Assembly: GCA_004794785.1 (NCBI GenBank)
Contig: SJOL01007097.1
Location: 5,393-69,392 of the forward strand
DNA length: 64,000 bases
Reading direction: 5' to 3'
Source of the DNA: Opisthorchis felineus
Taxonomy: Eukaryota; Platyhelminthes; Trematoda; Opisthorchiida; Opisthorchiidae
Position 1 is the stretch's first letter; each line of letters opens with the position of its first letter. Of the stretch, positions 44,501 to 56,500 are shown in pieces. The translations under genes were made by a program, and so were the position numbers. The notes beneath the pieces were generated by a model. That model made no database searches. It was not told where the DNA came from and worked only from the letters and a program-made list of their open reading frames with translations.

Positions 44501-47500
44501 GCCTTGTTAATTTAAAAATGATAGGTTTGTCTCATATAATATGGGATTCTAATCCTACCAGGGAAAAGCTGGTGGAATTAAGATACTGAGTTGTTTTACA
44601 GTGTAGACAAAAGTAAGAAATATCATTATTTGCTACTGGATACCTAATTTTGACATCCGACCGTAAAAACCATCAGCCATGGGGAGAATGGAATGACACT
44701 AGACAAAAGCCAATGCTAGTCCCCATTCCCTTTCAACAGATAGAACCAGGACTCTTACGCAGAGTATATCCTTCAGCAAGTATCCACATAAGATAGTTAA
44801 GAATCACCCACAATGTATAGCAAACCTGAATCCTAAGCAAACCACCGAAGAAATGAAGCAAGAGAACAGTGGTACAGAAGCATTAGAATGGTGTCCAAGT
44901 TGGGGGCTATAGCGGGGATCCAAGCCTTTAAATGGCAAGGCTAAATCCTTATTCGCTAGGCCACACTGGTTCAAGTATCCATCGTGTCTGGCCGTGAGTA
45001 GATCCAGATCAGTATACTGACTGCCACCTGTTAATTCAAACTTACTTTGCTATCCTCATCCTATCATGCTGGCGCTAATACCGTTAGCATTGGTCAGTAA
45101 AACGGGCTTCGTCAAAAGGGACGAAGTTATTTGATAACGACGACAGAGTGGACCCTGTTAAAATAGACTCTGTTTAAAATGTTCCCCAGTAAACACCCTC
45201 CCAGTTTCTTGACTTCCACATATGGCGCACGGGAACCGGGCCTATTCTCTTGTCAGGGTCGGCCATAATACAGCAAACTAAAACCACCAGAATCGGCAAA
45301 GCTGCAAAAGAACAGTATCGCATCTGACTGACTGTTAATTACGTGACGTAATTATTTATGTTTCCCTATTCCTCAGACTAATTCATTGCCCTTCCGGTGA
45401 CTGCTCAAATTTCGAGACTGAACTATTATATTTTATACAAAGTCGACTCTATATTAACTGTTTTCATGACTCGATTTATTCACATTCATTTCTGGGTTTG
45501 TTGTTGAACATTCTGTCCCACTTTGAACTGCACAACATTTTTCCCGTTTAATTTGTCCGATAGCACACTACCCTTTCTGTGCCATCCTGTGTTGCTAACT
45601 GCCCAAGGTTCAATCTAGCCGTAAGCTTTCCTTTAATTCTGCTCATTATTTACTGTTAATTTCTTATAGAACCACGGTCTACCTATCTATACTGTCCGCC
45701 AACGTCTAACTCAATATGTTGTTTGCTGCCCAATTGCGACTACTGAACAAACGCAGGTGAAGTCTGTAGGATTCGGTTTCGCCACAATTGTTACTGACCG
45801 TCCGTCGTTGAATTAGACTACATGTTAGCTGTCAGATAGGAGACCTAGATCGTGCGTTTAGGCTAATTAACCAACTCCTTGCCTTGAGATCAAGGCCTTG
45901 GCACAGGATCGTACACTGACGCCAGTGGTTATTCAAACTGAGGGTAAAACTGCTGAATCTACTATTAAACACTCTGGAAAAGCAACAAGATATCAAACCT
46001 GTTTCTCACAGAAGAAAAGCAACACTGCGAAATTATTTGATCCCCGTAATGAGCAGCTGTGAAAAGTGAACTCACGATCACTGAAAAAGGAGTCGGGGCT
46101 TTAGGATAACTGTGGTCATTGAGAATACAATTTCAGCTCATGCATAGCCTCAAAATGTGAGTCAGTGTAAGATAGCGAACCGAAGTCCGAGGCACACATG
46201 CTGTCGAGTTATAATCCAGGTTGTTTGAATTGTGAATTTGTTGGTTTGGGCGCCTCCTATGCTCATCCGCACACTAGCATTAGGATCGTCACTCACCTTT
46301 TGTCTCCATTTCATCAATGGTCTTCAACATCGACTGCACATCAGTGCACATCGCTGTCGTACAAAATAAGTTATCTGAAAGCGCTCTTATGAAGAAAAGA
46401 ATAAAAGAGGACAGGGAAGGACCTGGTGCTAGCCTGACAATTATTCCGAGATAGTTACACTTCCGAACACTCACTCAGACACCCCGGAGGAAAACTGACA
46501 ACAAAAAGGCCAGTGATGTAGATTAGCAGACGTATCTTGCAGCGCCTCCAACCGGGTACACAAAGAATCACGCGGATCCACATGGAAAGCGAGTCGCGGC
46601 GATAGCACCCAAACGTTTCGTAATCGCTTTCATATCCCCCTTCCAGACCAAAGGGTAACCACCTCTGTGCTTCGGAAGCTCTCAAATGGGCACGTAAAAC
46701 AGCATTCTCTTCGGTAAATGATGACACAGTATTCGCGATACATGACCGAACCCCCCAGCTCTTGATGCTAGACAGGTTCTTCCAGTGAAATCCCCGTTGC
46801 ACAACGGGACACGCCTTATAATTACCTCGTTGCGGATTCACCGACACCTGCTTACACGAGCTATAGTTCTGAGAAAACGGTTGTCAAAGACCTGAAGAAG
46901 TCACAGTTCGGCTGCACGCAGAGGCCACGACTCACAGCCATATAACAAAACAGTCCGTACTATAGCCTGATACAGACTCCCCTGGAGGTTCGGGGATATG
47001 CCACTTTGACGCTACCGGTGTCTCAACTTAGCGACGTGACCTCATCTGACAGACTGGTCAGAGTGGTTACAACTTCCAAAAGACGTCAAACGCTTCACAA
47101 CTTAGAGTACGTGTCCTAAGATTGTAAGTGGAATGTCCAGTGACTGCATCTCCAGGAGCGTGACCTTGCAGTTTTTGGGTGCAAAGCGCATGCCAAAAGA
47201 CAGGATGATCTTGATCACTTTATTAAAACAACCTGCACGTTCTTTTCGAAGACGAGAACGATATCGTCTGCATATTCCAGATCGACAAGATTTTCGTCAG
47301 TAGCTATTTGAACACAGGGGTTTTGAAAAACCGCTCATTATGTCGTCGAGTATGAAAGTAATGAAAGGAATGGAGAGAGTAGGCATCCTTGTAGAACAAC
47401 ACTTTGTGAAAGGAAGCCTTGGGGGGGCTCTGCATACATCCTCACAAGTCTGAAAGTCTGATAGTACAAAGAAATTACATTCGCAGACTGTTAGGGCATT

Positions 47501-50500
47501 CCCTGCTGGACAAGCATGTCAAGAACATACCGATCAGCCGAGTCGAACGCGCCTTATAAATCCAGGATTACGAAAACTTGGTGGTTTATACATATGGCGT
47601 TGTACTAGCACTTGACGGTATGTGGAAATTCGATGAACGCTGAAGATTTTTGATCAAAGGTTACACACGGCAGTGTCCTGCTTTCTTGTTAATTTCAGTA
47701 TGACTATGAACTGAACGGAGATTTTGAAAACAACTCAATTAGTGTAAAAAAAGAAGGGACCGAAGGCGAAATTATTAAACACCGAAAGAAGCTAAACCTC
47801 CCAATGTTAACTTACTTTCACTGTCTCATAGTTGATGAGGGAGTCCGTTGCCTGACTACCGGCACGACCATCCGCACGATTCATTGCAACTCGGAACTGC
47901 GTCCTCCATCGAGTTATCGCAAATGTAAACGATGTATATGCACCGATACACGTTAGGGCGATTATGCTGGCCGCTGTACCGTACTTGTAATACTGTTGCC
48001 AGGGGCCAAAAATATGAAGAACAAAGCAGAAACTGACAATGCGACTTTATATATAGTTTACAAAACAAAAAGATGCGTGTCAAGTACGTCAAACGGGCAC
48101 AAGATAGTTAGCCCCAGAACTAGACAATTATGCACAGGAGACGGAATACCCAGTGCCACAGGCCACATAGCAGAAAGTATAAAAAGAGTGTCAATATAAT
48201 TGTTTAAAATGATACTAATAGTGAGCTTTCGATTAAAATCACGCTAGAATTCTGACGAAGATAACAGAAACCAAGCAAGTATTTTACTGTCGCGGTCATG
48301 CGGTAGACCAGTTGGATGGTTCACCTACACCAGTGACCAAAGCGAATGGCGAATGGATGGAAACCGCTATCCGTTTCATCGCTTAACACTCTGGTGTTAT
48401 TCAGGCTACCCTCAACGTCTCGTTGGAATAGCGACAACTGCTCTATGCAGTGTCCGGTCAACTCAGTTAATTTTTAAGCTGCAAATCACAGAGCGAAATT
48501 GATAATTTCACCGATGTAATGGGTAGAAGGAAATCACTCTCGGATCACTACTGAGTGGGTAATCAATTCTACTGACAATGGACTCCAGCTTGGTCGGAGC
48601 ATACGTTGGCATGAGTTGACAGTCCTTTGGAATAGGGAGAACGGAGGAGTTGAGAAATGGCTTTTGAAACCCCAAAAGCAAGTATGAAGAAGGCAACGAA
48701 ATGCGTCACTTGATATGGATCGTTTGCGGAATACCAGCCACAAAGTTGTGTATTGGGCAAACGGACTTGTGGTTTCAAACAGAAATACCAACACTGTATC
48801 GACAGCTTTCCTTGAAAGACCGTACCTTATTTTACAGTTTCAGTCAAATCTTTCAAACCTGTTGATCAACTTCTATACACTATTCAAATCGCTTTATGTA
48901 TTTAAACAATCAACGTTGCGATACTCGAGCTCGGGGCCTCCCTACTGAGACCTGCGAAGTTGCTTCATCCGACTTGCTTTGTATGAGCTGAAGCTATTTC
49001 CTCTTTCGTGGAAAAATTATAGGACACGTCGAATAAAACACTGTTAGTGTTGAAAATGATTCCTAGCCACTTGCCTTATCATTTCGGCAGCTTAGTTCTG
49101 GTGAAGTTTTTTCCCTGTTTGGCGAAATCCAATGTCAGATTGACATGGACTCCCAAATGTGGACGTTTTTAGATCTATCGAACCATTTAGATTGCTTGAG
49201 TTTGAGGTTTCAGAAAGGACACAGGACATAGATCGTCCCTATACGAAGAACAACAATCAATGCAGAACTATGCTCGTTTTCATGATATCACAAATCTCAG
49301 GAAGATACCCCCGAATGTCCCTTCTACTGATGTGTGGACGTCCACTCTGGAACAAAGTTTATTCAGCTGTTCCGAAGTCCCTTAAAACCACTAAACTAAA
49401 CTATAATCAAACGACATCTTAAAGAAGAATTGTGGTTAACCCTTGTGGATTTTGACAGTGTTCGATGAATGGGGATTTGGTGCAGTTTGAGAAATCTGCG
49501 TATGAAATGGTAGCTGCGTACGAATGCACTCTGTGTGAAAATTCGAAAGATGAACCATGCTGAACGTCCTTATCGTATTTGGTGGAGTGAAGTCCACTAA
49601 AAAGTAATTCTGGTGACTGGAACTACTGACCTGATTCCACACTACAATCATGTGCTAGAAGTAGAAGGAAAACGAAAACTGTCTGAACAATTGTCGAATC
49701 TGCGCTCGTTGTGCGTTGCTTGAAGAGGTTTTTTTTATATTTAACGATTTACATATGGACATATTTGCGGCTGATATGTAAGCAACATTGAAATTCGATT
49801 TGATGATTTGGATGAACGTTTTGTCCGGCATGCAGAGATGGATCAAAAATCGTTCATCTCTAGCACCCTTTCGGTGCCTAACTGCCATGCCACCAGAAGG
49901 AAGCAAGAGGGCTTGGATTCTGCCAGGCTACCCAAGCCTAGACAGGGGAAATCGCGAGGGAGAGGTCGGGTTCGAACCACGGACCTTCCGGTCAGTAAAT
50001 TTGCGCTCTAACCACTGAACCATCTCGCCCAATGTTAATCACAACATAGCAACCAACACTATATGCCCAAAACTTATTGATTCAGACCATATGCTTACCC
50101 TAGAGCTGACCCCGCCCCAACTTTTATCATAAGACTTTATATGACGTTCAGTGTTCACTCCGTTATTATACCCTTTACTTATAAATATAAGGTGATTTAC
50201 ATCGATGTCTGACGAAATTAATTTGAAGTGTTAACATCTCTTCTCGCAGTTTTGATCGGATCGATTGAATGGATCCAATTTTTCAAATAACTTCAGCTAC
50301 CATGCTTTCCTATGGAAGAGGTGGACAAATAGACGTACGCAGGTAAGCGGACAGATACACGAACTAACCGATCCGCTTGGTAACCTAAAATTATCACTCC
50401 AGTTGAATCGTCGCTCTATATAGAACTAAAGACGATCGATGTGATAGATTGTGCAGTCATCAAAGGACCCGGAAGCGTTGAGGATACAGCACGAATAAGG

Positions 50501-53500
50501 AAATGTTAGCAACTAAGATGTAACATAACTGAAGTATCTACTAATTCGAAACGACTAACAGTTGAACATTTGAATGAGTTGCGTGTCACTCATTGGAAGC
50601 TTGGCTACTGAAAACACTAACATTCACTACCATTAAGCTACCGACTGGACAGGATTGATATGCACGCGAACGCGATACCCATCAAGTGAAAAACCAACCC
50701 GCAGATATTCCACCATATCACACACAACAGCTAAGAGAAGATCCTCATGGAAGCTTAGAGTTTTCAGTGTACTTCAAAAAGGGGTGATATATGGCAAGTC
50801 CAATGAACAGCCTAGGTTTGCGGTTAATGGGGCTTCTGGACCATTTTAACTTTGACCGTGAGAGCAACGAGGAAGTCAGCGTTGAGTTGTTTAACTATCT
50901 AGATTCAAATTCAACTAGGAGAGTGGAGTTTGAAGCGAAAGTTGAGGGCTCAATTGCAGACATAAAACGGGCATGCACCATCATCAGCAAATATGCACCA
51001 TATGTTATCAAGGTCATAGGCGTAAAATGACCTCACGGACAACTGCTTCTCGGTGTGCACCTATGTGAGTATCATACTAGCACGAGGCATTAAATTAATT
51101 ATTAGGAGTACTAAAAAGACACGCAAATGCAACTAGTTAGGACTGTCGCAAAGGCATCCGAGAATTTTCATAAACAACTGACGCGCTGCACCAACCGACA
51201 ATTTAAGTAAACAAACAAACAAGTAAACAACCTGTAAAATGTCCGGAAGATGGAGTCTTAGTGTATTTCTATAGGTATGTCTGCAGTTCATTGGGACTTT
51301 CAGAATTAAAGTTCCGAGCGATTTCGTTTTTCTATAAAAAAACACACGTTAAGCCGTACTCTCCTCGGACTTAAAAGGTCTGTTAAGATGCCGTTTCGTA
51401 GGACTGGAATAGCTCAGTGCGCATCTTTTGTTGCTTCTCGAAGAACCCACCGAGAAGGCGTACAGTACACGAAAATCTCAAAAAGTATTGGTCAAAGAGC
51501 GTGCGCAAGATGGCCAACAATAGCTATTAGGATGGGTTCTATCGATTAGAAATAAATGAGGTGGGTACGCAAGTAATTACCTCACAAAGTGGCAGGCCGA
51601 ATCGCGAGTAAAAAAGCTTTGAGGGCCCTGCTGTTGCTTGGCAAATCTCGAGGTACCATCGAATAAATTTTGTTCTGTGAAGTAGCAAGCACTGGCAATA
51701 AAACGGAGCATTAGTTCGATACCGACCATGGCATGAACCGACTCCTGCCACTGCTGGTACCCGCAATGGAAACTCAAACACTGATTACTATGCAACACAG
51801 ATATAAGATTCATCGTCATACCAACGAAAACAGCATCGTGAGGACTAAAGTCCCGGGATTGGACGGGTAACACACTCCCTCTGTCCGCGGAGCGGTCTGA
51901 TCGAATGCATCGATCAACGTGGGAAGGGTGGAGCCATGGCTCACTATTGTTTACCAGGCTTTCTTCAGCTGTGGCAGCTTGTAGACCGGACTCGCTACCT
52001 TGCTGGGCTTGACTTTGGGAGCTGAACTCATTGTGATTTCGGTGATTGCGGCACAAGGTGATTTCATTTAAACAACACAAAAGGAGTGGTCAAAGTATGG
52101 AACTACTGACCCCTGTTATCACGAAACGAATGTTCAACATAACGAGTTAGAGCGGAACTGAAGAACTGAACGGAATTTATGTAAACAACCGGCGAATTGC
52201 GCGCCAGTGGTTGTCTCCTGCAAAGATGTGTAGGTCGCCCTCAATTTCTATTACGAGTTGCGCACTTAAATCTCCTATGCACCTGAGCCCCCGCTAAAAT
52301 ATGAACCATGTTACGGAAACAACCTAACATATGTCTCCACAAATACACTCACTTATATATCAACTGGGTTTTCAACTGAGTGTGCTGCACAAAGGCCGCC
52401 TCATGTTTCATTTGGTACGATATTCGAGATATCGCAGTATATTTTCACAAAAGAAACTACTCACAAGGTTGCTGAAAACTTTTCGACAACCCACGACCGG
52501 TTTCGCCCATATAATCCCAAGAATCATTCTATTCTAACTGGCACCACATTTATTCGGATACCTATATGGCACCAAGCACGGTTCCTCTTCGAATGAATCG
52601 AAGCATGAAGGGGATTCGACCACAAAGAACACCAGTCATTTCAAAAATCAGTTTAACAAAAGAATCAGGTGCATCAAACTGTTAGGCATCCAACATTTTG
52701 ACTTGGGAAGCAGAAGAACATCACAAACACTTCGTGGTACAACTGATCCTTCGTCCTAATCGTGTCAAAATGCCGAGAAACACTGTACAGCCGTTTCGTG
52801 CTAACGGGGAATCAGAGTGCACATCATAAACCTCCAAGGAGATTCGAAATGGCAACCTCTAGGCTAATAGTTTAAAACTAAACCGTTCGGCCATGAGCGG
52901 TTGATCAGCATCTCAATTAACTCGCGCTTAGACAGAATATGGCGCCAATCATCCTTCAATCACGGAATTCACATCAAATGGTCACGTGTTGACTAGCCCC
53001 TCGAGTGACGACTTCCAAGATCGAAGGTTCACACAACTTGTGAGTTATTCCTTCCTCTGAAATTAGAAATTGTTGATAGTATGAGGAGATTTGGGAACAG
53101 CTGCACAGTGGTACTACGCTTCTTGGCACTTACAGGACGTAAGGTCAGTTGAGAATTTCCACATCTCATATTACTATTAATTTCGTTGTACAGCCTAGCA
53201 ACCGTGACTTACCAAAATGCCGGTAACCAATGCCACCTCCAGTGCAGTGGGGAACAGATTGAACACCATCGCTGTCAAAATGAACTGAATACCTCGGGCA
53301 CCACGGTCAATTGCTTTGCCCAAAGCTCCTGTTCGTCTGCCTAAGTGGTACGATAAATCTAGGTCATGCATGTGACGAAACACTTGGACACCGACTTTGT
53401 GAATTGAGGACTGAGCGGCTTTGGCAAATACAGCAGTCCGAAGTTCGTTGAGCCCAGAAGAAGTCGCCCTGAATATACCATCTGAATGAGCGGAGTGAGA

Positions 53501-56500
53501 ATATAAACAATACACTCAAGCAAGTAGTCGCGATTGGTGAGAACATTCCATAGACCGCCTGGTTATTCAAAATAGGCCGAGCACCTATAGCGTCGCAAAC
53601 ATCTAACTGCTCTATTGCACGTGTTGCCGTGTTCTAATTTTGAGCCAGTCAGAGAACAAAACTTACAGTCTTTAAACTATATGTGCAGTACGCAAAGTTG
53701 GACATTTTATATGAGATAAGACAATGGTTTGAAATCCGGCCCCGATGAGGGATGCCGAGAGAAGGCCCAGGCACCAAGTGCTTTTCATTTCCCATCTAGA
53801 GGTCTGGATAGGAAGTTTCCTGTCCTCATAAGAGTTCACACATGAGTTGCACAATTGCATAGATGCACATGAAGGCCACTTGAATGCGAACCAAACCGAA
53901 AATTGGCAATGGACATCCAACAGCCACTGGACATTTTAATGGAGACTTCGTCCTGTCGGCAAAGTCAAGCTATGCTGAAAAGTCGAGGAGAACTGTACAC
54001 CTGTTTCATCCTTATTAGGAATCATCAGCAGTGTGTACCTCAAAACTCTAGAGTCTCGAATCCCGTGACCACCCGGTCAGTAGCTTGAACCTTAACCGTT
54101 AGGCCACGAGCAGCCGATTAGTAGTTTGATTAACTCGGATATAGCGTCGCTCATCCTTCAATCACAGGATCCACATTAGGTAGTTACATGTATTGACTGG
54201 CTCCATGAGCAAACAATTCTCAGATGGAAGTTTCGCTGAGCAAGTGAATTTTGTTATTCCTCTGAGCTACTTATTGTTTACTTACTTGCTTATATACTAT
54301 AAACAGCTCAGAGGAAGAAGAAAATTCACCCAATGAGTGAAACTTCCATTTGAGAAGTCACTGCTCGAGCAGTCAGTCAAAAACGTTCAACTACGTAATA
54401 TGAACCTCATGACTGAAGGATGAGCGGCACTGTATCCTTTCTAAGTGCGAGTAAATCAGCCAGCCATTCGTGGTCGAACCATTATGTTCACACTACTGAC
54501 CTGAAGGTCGCGGATTCGAGACTTTCTAGAGTTTCGTGAGATGTGCACTGCTGATGATTCTCAACAAGGATGAAACAGGTGTACAGCACTTCTCGGCTTT
54601 TCAGCGTAGATTGGCCTCACTTAAAGGACGAAATCTCCATTAAAATTCCCAACTCTCCCCAAACGACCAACAGTTACTAGACCGTATTCACCAACTTGCT
54701 GCCAATCCAAGTATGACGAAGGTAGACACAAATTCAAAATGTGTTCATAGGTTTGCTAGACTCTATTAAAGGGAAACTACTCGAACCACTGAGCTCACTC
54801 AAGTACCCAGGTCCCACGCATCTTTCTAATGGATATGTTTTGGACATGCCATCTGCCGAACTAATCGTGCGAGAACGACGCATCTCCTGCCGCAAAAAGC
54901 CTTGTAGAGCCGCCAGGCAATCGGTCTTCCCATGAAGGTTTGAGCAATCAGTCTGTCACTCGCCCCGTGCCACTCCGTATTAAATACGGACGTTAGGAGC
55001 CGAGGGTATTCACAAACTGGAATCCTCTGAACACTGGTGAATCAGAGTTGCTCGAGTAGCCTGGCGACAGAAAATACCGAATAAGATCCAGAAAGGTTCC
55101 CAAGACTAATATTCTATCGTCGGCCATCAAAAGAGGTCAGTGACATTAGTTTTGCCGCGTGCTTGGGAAAGACAGGCAGAACCGTGCGGAAAATCAACAT
55201 AGGTATCCCCACTCCACAATCATGGTTGTCGGCGCGGTGTTCAAATCACAACATAACTTGCTCAACTAAAAGCGGTAGCCAACATAATGTGCCTGCAACT
55301 GGCTTGTGGTGCACGTCGCTAAAAATAACAGTGGATCCAAATGTGTGCCGACTATCTTTTCGATCCTCAACAATGGGCTGAGGTGAGACCTGATATCAGT
55401 GGGGCCTGGTTAACTGAAAAAGTAGGCAGCCTCTGGATTCAGAGGGCCGAGATAGATTCTGTTTCATCCTTGTCTGGAATAACATCCTACCGCTAAGCTA
55501 AGCGCATACAGACGACTGATCAGTCAGTTCCAGCACATGGAAGTGAAACATGACCCCTTTGAATTGACTATTTTTCAAGGCAGATGTTGACCACCCGGAA
55601 TAGCATACTGCTAACGGTCTACGCTGGTCTTTCGAGGGATGATTGCGGTCCAGGCAACTCATTCTTACACAGTAGACTTCTTATAAAAGGAAGAGTGACC
55701 ATTCTCGAGGAAGTGGTATCAATCGACCGCATAAACCACCATCCACATATCCGCATATCTTTACCCCTTGAGGAATCAGTATTACATACTCGTCTGTTGA
55801 AGGAATCAGATGTTTCTATTTTCGTCACAACTAGCTATTTACCAGACTCCTGATACAGCCTCAAACACGGAGAGCAAATCCCGATTAATGGGTTGGCTAA
55901 GCGTCATATTGCACAACTGTAGCTAACTGCAACAGTTTTATGGATTACGTCATGCGTACATGTGGATGGACAGACACATACTACCTATCGCCGGCCAAAC
56001 CTAGAACAAGTAAATCATCGCCCTTCAACTCATGGTGAGAAGGAATATTGGGTGCCAAGTAAGTGTGAAGCCCATTAGGTTGTTCACGTGTTTTGGTCAG
56101 CTCAGCGAGAACTAGAATAATGAAGACCATACCTGACGGCCGCCGCCCTCAATTCAACAAGTTTGATCCGTATATATCGACCAAGTGCACAAATTTTAGA
56201 ACTAGTACAGACTTTTGCACACATGCTGTGGCCCAATCTTTTTTCAGAGATTTGGCGTTTGCGGGAACTATGAAGTGATCCTTGTTTGGAGCTGATTGTC
56301 CTTGAAAGAATATCGAATCAAGCCAATTCTAAAAGCAGTGAACGCAAGTGATTCTTGTAATCAACAAGATCCTTCTAGGGCAGCATTACTTGAGGATAAA
56401 CTCAGCAAAGCCAGCATAAATAATAAGGATGCTTAGGCTAGCATTCGAAGAAAATCAGCCGAGCTTGTTATGAGATCTTCGACTTCATACTCTGTCAGTG

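Noticed and set aside
46198..47670. Possible separate gene on the - strand in ABCB7 intron 4
   Set aside because: The sequence is a LINE RT and C-terminal region with broken frames.
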